Source: JAZQHR01 sp045540695 (GTDB taxonomy: Bacteria; Bacillota; Clostridia; UMGS1810). Taken from it: a stretch of 37,329 nt of DNA. The notes beneath the pieces were generated by a model that did no database searches, was not told the DNA's origin, and saw nothing but the letters and a program-made list of their open reading frames with translations. The DNA is taken from contig JAZQHR010000128.1 of assembly GCA_045540695.1 (NCBI GenBank), positions 1 through 37,329 of the forward strand. The letters are read 5' to 3'. Position numbers and translations under genes: made by a program. Shown here piece after piece: positions 8,021-16,430 of this stretch; positions within the stretch are counted from its first letter, which is position 1; the number at the start of each line of letters is the position of its first letter.

Positions 8021-9133
8021 ATGGCTGGATTAAAATTAGATCACATTTACAAAAAATATGCAGGCGGAGTAGTCGCTGTATCTGACTTCTGCTTGGATAT
8101 AGAAGATAAGGAGTTTATCGTACTTGTAGGTCCTTCAGGTTGTGGTAAATCTACTACACTTAGAATGATTGCAGGTCTAGAGGAAATCTCTGAAGGCGAG
8201 CTTTACATCGATGGAGAAATCGTTAATGAAAAAGCACCTAAAGACAGAGATATCGCGATGGTTTTCCAGAACTATGCACTATATCCTCATATGTCAGTTT
8301 TTGAAAACATGGCATTTGGTCTTAAGATTAGAAAGACTCCTAAGGATGAAATTAAGAGAAGAGTTGAAGAGGCTGCTAAGATTCTTGATATCGAACACCT
8401 TCTTGACAGAAAACCTGCTGCTCTATCTGGTGGTCAGAGACAGCGTGTTGCTCTAGGTCGTGCTATCGTTCGTGAACCAAAGGTATTTCTAATGGACGAA
8501 CCTCTATCAAACCTTGATGCTAAGCTTCGTGTTCAGATGAGAACAGAAATCAATAAGCTTCACAAAAAACTTGAAACTACTTTCATCTATGTTACACATG
8601 ACCAGACAGAAGCTCTTACAATGGGTTCTAGAATCATCGTTATGAAAGATGGTTTCGTACAGCAGGTTGCTAGCCCAATCGAGCTATACTCTAAACCAGC
8701 AAATATGTTCGTTGCAGGCTTTATCGGAAGCCCACAGATGAACTTCATAAATGCTGTTGTTAATAAAAAAGCAGACGGCGTATACGTTGAATTTGGTAAC
8801 AGCTCAGTTAAGCTTCCAGAAGGCAAAGCTTCTAAACTTGACGGTGTTGAAATCGACGGTAAAGAAGTTGTTATCGGTATCAGACCTGAAGATATCCATG
8901 ACGAAGAAGCATTTATCGCTGCTAACCCTGATATGGTTGTTAAGGCTGACGTTGATGTTACAGAGCTTCTTGGTGCTGAAACATATCTATATCTAAAAAT
9001 CGAAGGTAATGCTGTTACTGCTAGAGTTAACCCTAGAAGCACAGCTAAGATTAATGAAACTATCAATGTTGCATTTGATGCTAACAAGCTTCATATATTT
9101 GATAAAGAAACTGAAATGACAATCATCAACTGA
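8021..9133 (+). CDS. ugpC: MsmX/UgpC-type sugar ABC transporter ATPase
   Basis: 370 residues, the normal length of the MalK/MsmX/UgpC group that energises carbohydrate uptake (CUT1) permeases at the membrane. Walker A GPSGCGKST (about 38-46), Q-loop VFQNYALYPHM, signature LSGGQRQRVALGRAI, Walker B VFLMDEPLSNLDAK and switch YVTHDQTEA are intact. A C-terminal TOBE/OB region (about 240-370) contains GIRPEDIHDEE. No permease or binding protein is nearby, so it may be a shared ATPase as MsmX is in B. subtilis. Codon use differs from its neighbours: Ile is mostly ATC/ATT rather than ATA, and Ala mostly GCT, which suggests high expression. CGGAGG precedes the ATG. Confidence 0.95.
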   Translation: MAGLKLDHIYKKYAGGVVAVSDFCLDIEDKEFIVLVGPSGCGKSTTLRMIAGLEEISEGELYIDGEIVNEKAPKDRDIAMVFQNYALYPHMSVFENMAFGLKIRKTPKDEIKRRVEEAAKILDIEHLLDRKPAALSGGQRQRVALGRAIVREPKVFLMDEPLSNLDAKLRVQMRTEINKLHKKLETTFIYVTHDQTEALTMGSRIIVMKDGFVQQVASPIELYSKPANMFVAGFIGSPQMNFINAVVNKKADGVYVEFGNSSVKLPEGKASKLDGVEIDGKEVVIGIRPEDIHDEEAFIAANPDMVVKADVDVTELLGAETYLYLKIEGNAVTARVNPRSTAKINETINVAFDANKLHIFDKETEMTIIN

Positions 9134-9149
9134 TTCAAATAAAAATCTA

Positions 9150-9181
9150 CCCCCTATCCCGAACGAGATAGGGGGTTTTTA
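9150..9181 (+). terminator. Strong terminator after the ABC ATPase gene
   Basis: CCCCCTATC (9150-9158) pairs perfectly with GATAGGGGG (9167-9175) across an 8-nt loop, followed by TTTTTATT, 17 bp past the stop codon. Confidence 0.92.
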
Positions 9182-9191
9182 TTGTATTAAG

Positions 9192-9410
9192 AAAGCGGAA
9201 CGACACTCAGGGTGCAACGGAAACCGTAGCACCGTAAATGAAATGTCGGCAAGCACCATTATCTACGATTTAATTGCACGATGTAGCCTGCGTTCCAACG
9301 GATTTATCCGTTCCGCCCAATGCATAAATGCATTCCCTATATTTTCCATATCATTTGCATAATTTCGATACCACTTCTATAGAGACAGCCGTCCTCGACT
9401 GTCTGTTTTT
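9192..9410. repeat. Degenerate cluster of intergenic hairpin repeats
   Basis: This part of the 9182-9508 gap holds AACGGATTTATCCGTT (9297-9312) and AATGCATAAATGCATT (9319-9334), which match hairpins elsewhere in the window. Next comes AGACAG...CTGTCT (9383-9404) followed by GTTTTTT, the same module as at 31514-31540. Flanking pieces such as GCGGAACGACAC are decayed copies. No reading frame here is credible; 9411-9508 shows nothing recognisable. Confidence 0.7.
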
Positions 9411-9508
9411 TGCGAATCCGTCTACTTTATCGTTATATTATTTTGTTTCTGCGTTCTTTGTGACAGGAACCATATTTGTTGTATTACTCCACAAAAATCC
9501 TTTTACTT

Positions 9509-10303
9509 TTATATACCAAGCAGCTTCTCTGCATTTTTATAAAGTATCTTGTCTTTGTCATCGTCTGACAGCTCAAGCGTGTCTACAAATCTTAAATCAC
9601 TTGCAGGGTTGCTCCACGGAAGGTCGGAGCCAAATAAAAATTTGTCCGCACCGTGCATTTCTATCATACGCATAGCCATCTTTCTCGGGATGCTTCCCTG
9701 TCCCCACGAAATGTCCATATAAATGTCTTTGCCAACAAGGTGCTTAAACACATCCTCGTAAAACCTTATACCGCCCCAGTGTGCTGCCACAACGGGTGAA
9801 TCAAACCACTTAAGAGCTTTTGCAATTCCTTCCGGCATAGCCTTAAATGGTGCGTCAAACCCAAGGTCACTTCCTGCGTGGAAAATGGTTATAAGTCCAA
9901 GTGACGAAATCTTTTTATATATAGGCTTCATCTTTTCATCGTCAACGAAAAATTCCTGATACTCGGGGTGAAGCTTTACACCCTTTAAGCCTAGCTCTTT
10001 TATTCGTTCTAGCTCTTCTAACGCATCGGGTGCATCGGGATGCACCGAGCCAAATGCTATTAAATCGTCAGAATTTATCGCTGCCGCGTGGTCGTTAACA
10101 TTCTTTTGTTGTGTGGGATTGGTGGCAATGCTAAGTACCACGCTTTTGTCCACTCCGCTTTTTTTCATTATTTCACGAAGGCCATTTGCTGTGCCGTCGG
10201 TGTAATTTTCTATATTACCTGCCGAATATTTAAGGTTATTTATCGCTCTTTCGGCAATTTTTTCGGGAAAACAATGTGTATGAAAATCTATTACTTTGCT
10301 CAT
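9509..10303 (-). CDS. Metal-dependent amidohydrolase (Amidohydro_2/ACMSD-like)
   Basis: 264 residues. It has the TIM-barrel amidohydrolase pattern: N-terminal HxH metal ligands His8 and His10 (DFHTHCFPEKIAE), strand GVKLHPEYQEF, metal or catalytic histidines in TIFHAGSDLGF and VVAAHWGG, and the C-terminal aspartate in FLFGSDLPWSNP. The pattern resembles the Amidohydro_2 group, which includes decarboxylases such as ACMSD and many hydrolases. The substrate cannot be told. A longer reading from a GTG at 10312 is rejected because its putative ribosome-binding site GGAG would abut the GTG, while the ATG at 10303 has GGAG 8 bp upstream. Cytoplasmic; no operon partner. Confidence 0.85.
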   Translation of the reverse strand: MSKVIDFHTHCFPEKIAERAINNLKYSAGNIENYTDGTANGLREIMKKSGVDKSVVLSIATNPTQQKNVNDHAAAINSDDLIAFGSVHPDAPDALEELERIKELGLKGVKLHPEYQEFFVDDEKMKPIYKKISSLGLITIFHAGSDLGFDAPFKAMPEGIAKALKWFDSPVVAAHWGGIRFYEDVFKHLVGKDIYMDISWGQGSIPRKMAMRMIEMHGADKFLFGSDLPWSNPASDLRFVDTLELSDDDKDKILYKNAEKLLGI

Positions 10304-10386
10304 CTTTTGCACTCCATGTTAAAATGTATTGATTTATTTTACCATATTTTAACCCAAAGTACAACTTTTTATTATGCTGATTTTCC

Positions 10387-10899
10387 TCACATTTCTTCTC
10401 CGTTTTCCTTACGCACACCGAGGATGTGTATACATCTTCTCATGGCATAGTCGTAGGTGTTTAGATTTCTTTGATACGAATCTTCCGAATGTGCACATAT
10501 ATAGTACCTTCTGCCGAATATGTCACGCCTTATGGCGGTTAATATAAGAGTATGATAAAAGTCGCCGTTTTCTCTGCCAAGCTGTATAACATCACCAGGA
10601 ACGAGGTTTGTAATATTCGTCTCTATGCCGAACGGACCTATACCTTCGTTGGTAGTCATAAAATTATAAAAAAATTCCACGCCCGTCCACGATGGAGATT
10701 TGTCATTTGCATCTATATAATACCAGCCAAAGTCGGGTGTGTAGTTCATTACGCCCGAGCCGGCATAAACGCATTGCGATACGAAGTTTGTGCAGTCCCC
10801 GCCAATCCCCGAATAGCTGTAATATTCAGGGTTACGGCTAAGTGCCCAGCGAAGGGCATACATAACCGCACTTTGCCTGTCGTATGGAACAGTTATCAT
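10387..10899 (-). CDS. Amidase_6 (putative cysteine amidase) protein
   Basis: 170 residues matching the Amidase_6 pattern: YDRQSAVMYALRWALSRNP, GGDCTNFVSQCVYAG with presumed nucleophile Cys36, SPSWTGVEFFYNF, LVPGDVIQLGRENGDFYHTL with His116, and ICAHSEDSYQRNL. The fold is related to NlpC/P60 and CHAP hydrolases, which cut amide bonds in cell-wall peptides. No signal peptide is visible, so it is either cytoplasmic, released some other way, or made in the mother cell during sporulation; that last option is inference. The start is supported by GGGGGTGATTAT before the ATG. Confidence 0.82.
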   Translation of the reverse strand: MITVPYDRQSAVMYALRWALSRNPEYYSYSGIGGDCTNFVSQCVYAGSGVMNYTPDFGWYYIDANDKSPSWTGVEFFYNFMTTNEGIGPFGIETNITNLVPGDVIQLGRENGDFYHTLILTAIRRDIFGRRYYICAHSEDSYQRNLNTYDYAMRRCIHILGVRKENGEEM

Positions 10900-11048
10900 A
10901 TAATCACCCCCAATAGATTATATGATTTTTCGACATAAAGGGTGATGAATATAGGCAGGATATACAAGTGACACACATACTTTAAAAGTGAGATAAACAC
11001 TTGTATATCATAGTGTTAATGGATGTTTGCAATTCCATACTAATTAAT

Positions 11049-11281
11049 GGACATCTCAAAAATCCACCCACCGCTAAAGCGGTCCCCCCTCCTTTAGGCA
11101 AGGAGGGCTTTTCCTCCCGACCAAGGCTCCACCCTGGACCCAAAAATACAGATGTGTTAATGATATCACAGCATAGGGAACGACCTATGTGTCTTTCCAA
11201 GGCGGAATGCCACGCAGAGCATTCCCTACAATTCTCCGTCTTTGCCTAAAGACAAAGACACCTCCCTTGTGTAAAGGGAGG
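11049..11281. repeat. Mixed intergenic repeat block between amidase and gyrA
   Basis: In order: ACCGCTAAAGCGGT (11070-11083) joined to a CCCTCC...GGAGGG hairpin (11087-11107); a GC-rich piece CTCCCGACCAAGGCTC (11114-11129) shared with 37165-37190; a hairpin GGAACGAC...GTCTTTCC (11177-11198) with one broken pair; GGAATGC...GCATTCC (11204-11225) then CTACA; and CCTCCCTT...AAGGGAGG (11261-11281). The last hairpin, read on the minus strand, lies 14 bp past the gyrA stop and may end gyrA transcription. The preceding 10900-11048 is AT-rich and likely carries the amidase promoter, not resolved. Small frames here are artefacts. Confidence 0.75.
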
Positions 11282-11294
11282 CTCTTATTTGTTT

Positions 11295-13790
11295 TTATTC
11301 TTCTGTTGTTTCCTCGGCTTCTTCCTCATCTTCCTTAGATGCAGGGGCGATAGAAACCACGTTTACTCCATCGGCAAGCTTCATAAGTCTTACACCCTGA
11401 GTTACTCTGCCAAACTCGCTTATCTCGTCGGTTGCCATTCTTATGATAACACCTTCAGATGTGATAAGCATAATATCAATAGCGTTGTCAACTATGCTTA
11501 TGCCCGCTACCTTACCTGTCTTGTCAGTAAGCTTGTAGCCTGTTACACCCTGACCGCCACGATTCTGAACCTTAAATTCTTCTATTTTGGTCTTTTTACC
11601 ATAGCCGTTTTCAGTAACAGTTAAGATAGTCTTGTCATCCTCGCATACAGATGCTCCCACTACATAGTCATCATCGTATTTTAATCTTACGGCAATAACA
11701 CCTGTAGCACCACGTCCCATAGGACGAACGTCTGTTTCCTTAAATCGGATGCACATACCCTCTTTTGTACCGATGATGATATTGGAATTACCATCGGTAA
11801 TATCAACGCTTATAAGCTCATCATCTTCTCTAAGACCTATCGCAATGATACCGCCCTTACGGTTGTTTGAATAATCCATAAGGTTAGTCTTCTTAACAAA
11901 GCCCTTCTTTGTAATCATTGTAAGGTATTTGCCCTCTTCAAACTCCGGTACAGGGATTATAGCAGTTACCTTTTCGTCCGACTCAATAGGGATAAGGTTA
12001 ACTATAGCAGTACCCTTTGCCTGACGGCTTGCCTCGGCTATTCTGTAGGCTTTTATCTTATACATTCTGCCCTTATTTGTGAAGAATAGTAGGAAATCGT
12101 GCGATGACGCAGTAAATATCTTCTCTACGAAATCTTCCTCACGGGTAGAAAGTCCCGATATACCTCGTCCGCCTCTGTGCTGTGCCTTGTAAGTAGCGGT
12201 AGGAAGACGTTTTACATAACCGAAGTGTGTCATAGTGATAACGCAGTCCTCGCGCTCGATAAGGTCCTCATCCTCGATAAAGTCAATAGCAGGCTCGATA
12301 GATGTAAGTCTTTCATCGCCGTATTTGTCGCGGATTTCCAAAAGCTCATCCTTGATTTTTTCCATAAGGATATTTCTGTCACCTAGTAACGCTCTGTACT
12401 CATCTGTAAGTGCTTTTAGACCATCGTACTCCTCGTCAATCTTCTCGCCGTTTAACTTCTGCAATTGAGCAAGACGCATATCAAGTACGCTCTGTGCCTG
12501 AATTTCCGAGAATCCAAATCTCTCCATCAGTCTTTCCTTAGCATCGTCGTAAGAATTTCTGATAGTTTCTATAACTGCATCAATATTTGCAAGGGCAATT
12601 CTTAAGCCCTCCAATATGTGCATTCTGGCTTCTGCTTTTTCAAGGTCGTATTTTGTACGACGGGTAACTATCTCTTCCTGGAAGGAAATGAATTTAGCAA
12701 GTATTTCCTTAAGTCCCATTGTCTGCGGTTTGCCGTCGTTAATAGCAATCATATTTATAGAGAAGCTGTCCTGAAGGCGAGTGTATTTATATAGCTGGTT
12801 TAACACAACCTGTGGGTTTGCATCTCTTTTTAGGAATATTTCAAGACGTATGCCGACACGGTCAGATGAATGGTCGTCAATGTCGGATAGTCCTTCTATC
12901 TTCTTATCCTTAACAAGCTCGGCAATAGACTCAACAAGCATTTTCTTGTTAACCTGATATGGAAGCTCGGTAACAATGATTGATGAGGTGCCGTCCTTGT
13001 GCTCCTCAATATCGCATTTTGCACGAACTATAATCTTTCCTTTACCTGTCTGGTACGCACTTCTTATACCGCTAAGTCCCATTATGGATGCTTTAGTTGG
13101 AAAATCCGGACCTTTTATGTACTCCATAAGTCCTTCCACGTCTATATCAGGGTTGTCTATCTGTGCTATTACACCGTCTAGTACTTCTGTTAGATTGTGC
13201 GGAGGAATGTTTGTAGCCATACCAACCGCGATACCCGAGCTGCCGTTTATAAGTAGAGTTGGGATACGTGTAGGAAGTACAAGCGGTTCTTTTCTCTTTT
13301 CGTCAAAGTTTGGTGCAAAATCTACTGTGTTTTTCTCGATGTTTTCAAGCATGGTGTTTGAAAGCTTGCTCATACGCGCTTCTGTATAACGGTATGCAGC
13401 AGGAGGGTCACCGTCCACCGAACCAAAGTTTCCGTGACCGTCAACTAATGGATATCTCATAGAGAAATCCTGAGCAAGTCTAACCATCGCATCATAAACC
13501 GATGCATCACCGTGCGGATGATATCTACCTATAACATTACCGACAGTAGTCGCCGATTTAAAGAACGGCTTGTCGTGGGTTAGGTGTTCCTCGTACATAG
13601 AGTATAAAATTCTTCTGTGAACGGGCTTTAGACCGTCACGAACGTCTGGAAGAGCACGGCTTACGATAACGCTCATTGCGTAGTCGATAAACGCCTCTTT
13701 CATTCTCTTTTCTATGTCTATGTCAACTATAGTTTGTGTATCAAAATACTCTTCAAAATGAGAGTCTTCGTATTTTTTGTTTTTCGCCAT
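11295..13790 (-). CDS. gyrA: DNA gyrase subunit A
   Basis: 831 residues. The breakage-reunion domain has RALPDVRDGLKPVHRRILY and catalytic Tyr135 in AAYRYTEARM. The C-terminal beta-pinwheel contains a GyrA box (QHRGGRG) and a second QNRGGQG; an acidic tail ends the protein. GyrA with GyrB introduces negative supercoils. In the quinolone-resistance region HPHGDASVYD, Ala96 stands where E. coli has Ser83, while Asp100 matches Asp87. It lies 240 bp downstream of gyrB with an intergenic repeat in between, so it may have its own promoter. A purine-rich GAAAGGAAATAG leads into the ATG. Confidence 0.97.
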   Translation of the reverse strand: MAKNKKYEDSHFEEYFDTQTIVDIDIEKRMKEAFIDYAMSVIVSRALPDVRDGLKPVHRRILYSMYEEHLTHDKPFFKSATTVGNVIGRYHPHGDASVYDAMVRLAQDFSMRYPLVDGHGNFGSVDGDPPAAYRYTEARMSKLSNTMLENIEKNTVDFAPNFDEKRKEPLVLPTRIPTLLINGSSGIAVGMATNIPPHNLTEVLDGVIAQIDNPDIDVEGLMEYIKGPDFPTKASIMGLSGIRSAYQTGKGKIIVRAKCDIEEHKDGTSSIIVTELPYQVNKKMLVESIAELVKDKKIEGLSDIDDHSSDRVGIRLEIFLKRDANPQVVLNQLYKYTRLQDSFSINMIAINDGKPQTMGLKEILAKFISFQEEIVTRRTKYDLEKAEARMHILEGLRIALANIDAVIETIRNSYDDAKERLMERFGFSEIQAQSVLDMRLAQLQKLNGEKIDEEYDGLKALTDEYRALLGDRNILMEKIKDELLEIRDKYGDERLTSIEPAIDFIEDEDLIEREDCVITMTHFGYVKRLPTATYKAQHRGGRGISGLSTREEDFVEKIFTASSHDFLLFFTNKGRMYKIKAYRIAEASRQAKGTAIVNLIPIESDEKVTAIIPVPEFEEGKYLTMITKKGFVKKTNLMDYSNNRKGGIIAIGLREDDELISVDITDGNSNIIIGTKEGMCIRFKETDVRPMGRGATGVIAVRLKYDDDYVVGASVCEDDKTILTVTENGYGKKTKIEEFKVQNRGGQGVTGYKLTDKTGKVAGISIVDNAIDIMLITSEGVIIRMATDEISEFGRVTQGVRLMKLADGVNVVSIAPASKEDEEEAEETTEE

Positions 13791-13922
13791 TTTTTCTATT
13801 TCCTTTCTTCAGTATACTTTAATATACTCCAATGTGTAATTTAGTGATAAAAGTTCCCAATGCTACTTTATCTAAATCAACAGTTTTGTGTATTGGCAGA
13901 CATCATCACCTCTGCATCAAAG

Positions 13923-13967
13923 CCTCCCTTGTGTAAAGGGAGGTGGCACCGAAGGTGACGGAGGGAT
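13923..13967 (+). repeat. CCTCCCTT hairpin repeat in the gyrB-gyrA gap
   Basis: CCTCCCTT...AAGGGAGG (13923-13943, loop GTGTA) is followed by the tail TGGCACCGAAGGTGACGG and AGGGATTG. The same hairpin-plus-tail unit occurs at 29923-29971 and, in other orientations, at 26342-26388, 31168-31210 and 32296-32341. Confidence 0.8.
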
Positions 13968-14030
13968 TGTACCCGTCTGCCTTCCGCTGTCAATTTTTAC
14001 ACGTAAACACACACTGTCTTTTTTTATTTT

Positions 14031-15965
14031 CTATACATCAAGGTTAGTAACATACTGGGCATTTTCTTCTATGAAAATTCTTCGAGGCTCTACCTCATCG
14101 CCCATAAGTATACTGAATATTTGGTCAGCTCTTTCGGCATCTTCTAGTGTTACCTTTAAAAGCACTCTGTTTTTAGGGTCCATAGTGGTTTCCCAAAGCT
14201 CTTCAGGGTTCATCTCACCAAGACCTTTGTAACGGCTTATATCTACCTTTGCATTTACATCGCCGTCTTTTAATTCTTCGCTTATAGCATCTCTTTCTTC
14301 ATCTGAAAATGCCACTCTTTGTTTTTTTCCTCTGCTTAATTTATATAGAGGCGGTTTTGCAAGATATATATGACCTGTTTCGATAAGCGGGGTCATAAAT
14401 CTAAAGAAGAATGTAAGTAGAAGTGTTTGTATATGCGCACCGTCAACGTCGGCATCGGCCATTATTATAACTTTATCATATCGAAGTTTTTCGATGTTAA
14501 ATTCTCCTGCTATACCTGTACCTAGTGCCTGAATAACAGGGGTTAATTTATCGTTTCCATATACCTTGTCTGCTCGCGCTTTTTCAACGTTTAACATCTT
14601 ACCCCAAAGCGGTAGTATCGCCTGATACTTACTGTCTCGGCCGTTTTTAGCCGAGCCTCCAGCCGAATCTCCCTCGACGATATATATTTCGGTCTTGGTA
14701 GGGTCTTTTACTATACAGTCGGTAAGCTTACCAGGTAGTGTGCTTGAACCAAGCGGAGTTTTTCTAGTAGCTTCTCTTGCTTTTCTTGCCGCAAGTCTTG
14801 CTCGTGATGCAAGAAGTGCTTTTTCAAGGATTGCTCTTGCAACCGGTGGATTTTCCTCCAAAAAGTCTGCAAGCTTTTCTTTCACCATAGACTCTACAAG
14901 TGTACGCATTTCAGAGTTTCCAAGCTTTGTCTTGGTCTGTCCTTCAAACTGCGGTTCTTCAAGCTTAACCGATATAACCGCTATCATACCCTCTCGTACG
15001 TCTTCGCCTGTTAGTTCCTCGTTGTCTTTTAGTATTTTATACTTTCTTGCATAGTCAACAAGTACCTTTGTAAGTGCCGACTTAAAGCCTGTTTCATGAG
15101 TACCGCCTTCGGTAGTGGAAATGTTATTTGCAAACGATTCTATTACCTCGTCATAGCCATTATTCCACTGGATAGCTACCTCTGCCATTGAACCTGTTCT
15201 CTCACCGCTAACGTAAATAACGTTTTCGTGAGTCATTTCAAGTGTATCTTTTCTTGATTTTTTATCATCGTAAAGGTATGAAACAAAGTTCTTTATACCG
15301 CCTTCGTAGTGAAGCTCTTCCGATACAACCTCACTTCCTCGACGGTCCTCAAATACTATCCTTATACCACCATTTAAAAACGCCTGCTCTCTAAGTCTTT
15401 TTAATAGCACATCGTATTCATATTCGGTTGTTTCAAATATATCTCCGTCTGCCCAGAAGGTAATCTCTGTACCTGTTCTGTCAGTCTTTCCAACCACTTC
15501 TACCTTGCCGTCAGGCACTCCTCGTTTATAGCTTTGGTGCCAAACATTTTCTCCATCGTGAACGTTTACTTCAAGCTTTGTAGAAAGAGCGTTAACTACT
15601 GACGCACCAACGCCGTGCAGACCGCCTGATACCTTGTATCCGCCACCGCCAAACTTACCGCCTGCGTGAAGAACGGTAAATACAACGTCAATGGTAGATA
15701 TACCCATCTTAGGGTGAATACCATGTGGTATACCACGACCATTATCTGTTACAGTAACCGAGCCGTCTTTATTTAAAGACACAGTTATCTTTGAACAGTA
15801 ACCTGCAAGTGCCTCGTCGATAGAGTTGTCCACAATCTCATACACAAGGTGGTGAAGACCCCTTGCCGATGTAGAACCTATGTACATACCAGGTCTTTTT
15901 CTTACTGCTTCCAGACCTTCCAATACTTGTATTTGATTTTCATCATAATTTGTGTTGTTTGGCAT
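14031..15965 (-). CDS. gyrB: DNA gyrase subunit B
   Basis: 644 residues. It is the ATPase subunit of gyrase. The GHKL ATPase has YEIVDNSIDEALAGYC (42-57), DNGRGIP (74-80) and GGLHGVGASVVNALS (114-128). The TOPRIM metal site comprises Glu431 in VEGDSAGGSAK and DADVDGAHI (504-512). The C-terminal tail ends YKGLGEMNPEELWETT and a family-typical RRIFIEENA. The length is that of a normal non-enterobacterial GyrB. GGGAGG before the ATG sets the start. Divided from remB by 109 bp containing a perfect inverted repeat. Confidence 0.97.
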   Translation of the reverse strand: MPNNTNYDENQIQVLEGLEAVRKRPGMYIGSTSARGLHHLVYEIVDNSIDEALAGYCSKITVSLNKDGSVTVTDNGRGIPHGIHPKMGISTIDVVFTVLHAGGKFGGGGYKVSGGLHGVGASVVNALSTKLEVNVHDGENVWHQSYKRGVPDGKVEVVGKTDRTGTEITFWADGDIFETTEYEYDVLLKRLREQAFLNGGIRIVFEDRRGSEVVSEELHYEGGIKNFVSYLYDDKKSRKDTLEMTHENVIYVSGERTGSMAEVAIQWNNGYDEVIESFANNISTTEGGTHETGFKSALTKVLVDYARKYKILKDNEELTGEDVREGMIAVISVKLEEPQFEGQTKTKLGNSEMRTLVESMVKEKLADFLEENPPVARAILEKALLASRARLAARKAREATRKTPLGSSTLPGKLTDCIVKDPTKTEIYIVEGDSAGGSAKNGRDSKYQAILPLWGKMLNVEKARADKVYGNDKLTPVIQALGTGIAGEFNIEKLRYDKVIIMADADVDGAHIQTLLLTFFFRFMTPLIETGHIYLAKPPLYKLSRGKKQRVAFSDEERDAISEELKDGDVNAKVDISRYKGLGEMNPEELWETTMDPKNRVLLKVTLEDAERADQIFSILMGDEVEPRRIFIEENAQYVTNLDV

Positions 15966-15980
15966 AATTATCCTCCCTTT

Positions 15981-16020
15981 AGTGATATAAAACCTTATGC
16001 AGTTAAAAATTTATATCACT
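15981..16020. promoter_or_regulatory. Perfect 10-bp inverted repeat in the gyrB leader
   Basis: AGTGATATAA (15981-15990) and TTATATCACT (16011-16020) are exact inverted copies separated by 20 bp, just upstream of the gyrB ribosome-binding site. A further ATCACTTTAT follows. It could be an operator or an mRNA hairpin; no known regulator site is recognised. Confidence 0.5.
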
Positions 16021-16074
16021 TATCACTTTATGGTGTTTTATTCAACAAATTATATTATATCGAAACATATCGAT

Positions 16075-16344
16075 TTATACTAATTTATTTAAATCTGTAT
16101 TTTTTCTCTTAAGAAGAGTAGCTGATGATATAGGTGAAATATATACTATAGTCTTGCCATTTTGCTCGCACACTATATACGACTTTGGTAAATCCTCGTC
16201 AGACACGGTAATAACAGTATCTTCCCTTTGCACTTTATCCAAAAATTCTCGTGAAATCTTAGATACAGTAGATGTGTCAAGGTCCATTATAGCCACTATG
16301 TCTTTTGTGTGAATGGTATAATCTCCTCCTATATGCAAAAACAC
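16075..16344 (-). CDS. remB: RemB-like DUF370 protein
   Basis: 89 residues, similar in length and pattern to B. subtilis RemB (YaaB, about 81 residues): FLHIGGDYTIHTKDIVAIMD, then PKSYIVCEQNGKTIVYISP and SSATLLKRKN. The Rem proteins are small beta-rich DNA-binding or matrix-gene regulators; RemB's biochemical role is less clear than RemA's. Its position between recF and gyrB is exactly that of yaaB, which strongly supports the call. AAAGGAGAAGGTTAAGTG lies upstream of the ATG. Confidence 0.88.
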   Translation of the reverse strand: MFLHIGGDYTIHTKDIVAIMDLDTSTVSKISREFLDKVQREDTVITVSDEDLPKSYIVCEQNGKTIVYISPISSATLLKRKNTDLNKLV

Positions 16345-16371
16345 TTAACCTTCTCCTTTTTATATAATTTT

Positions 16372-16389
16372 CCCCCTTCGGGGGTATTT
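16372..16389 (+). other. Short GC-rich hairpin between recF and remB
   Basis: CCCCC (16372-16376), TTC and GGGGG (16380-16384) form a stable hairpin in an otherwise AT-rich gap. The T-run follows it only on the plus strand (TATTTTT), where no gene ends. On the minus strand it lies in the recF-remB transcript, where it could pause or stabilise RNA. Confidence 0.4.
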
Positions 16390-16430
16390 TTAAAAATTTT
16401 TTAGAACTAAAAATTTTTAAATAAATATAT

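Noticed and set aside
7843..8085. 80-codon frame before the ABC ATPase gene
   Set aside because: It overlaps the ATPase start in another frame, begins without a ribosome-binding site and is AT-rich leader sequence.
9509..10312. GTG start for the amidohydrolase at 10312
   Set aside because: GGAG directly abuts this GTG; the ATG at 10303 has correct spacing.
11001..11249. 82-codon frame upstream of gyrA
   Set aside because: Entirely composed of intergenic repeat modules.
16372..16389. Terminator for recF
   Set aside because: The T-run follows the hairpin on the plus strand only; on the recF strand the sequence after the stem is A-rich.
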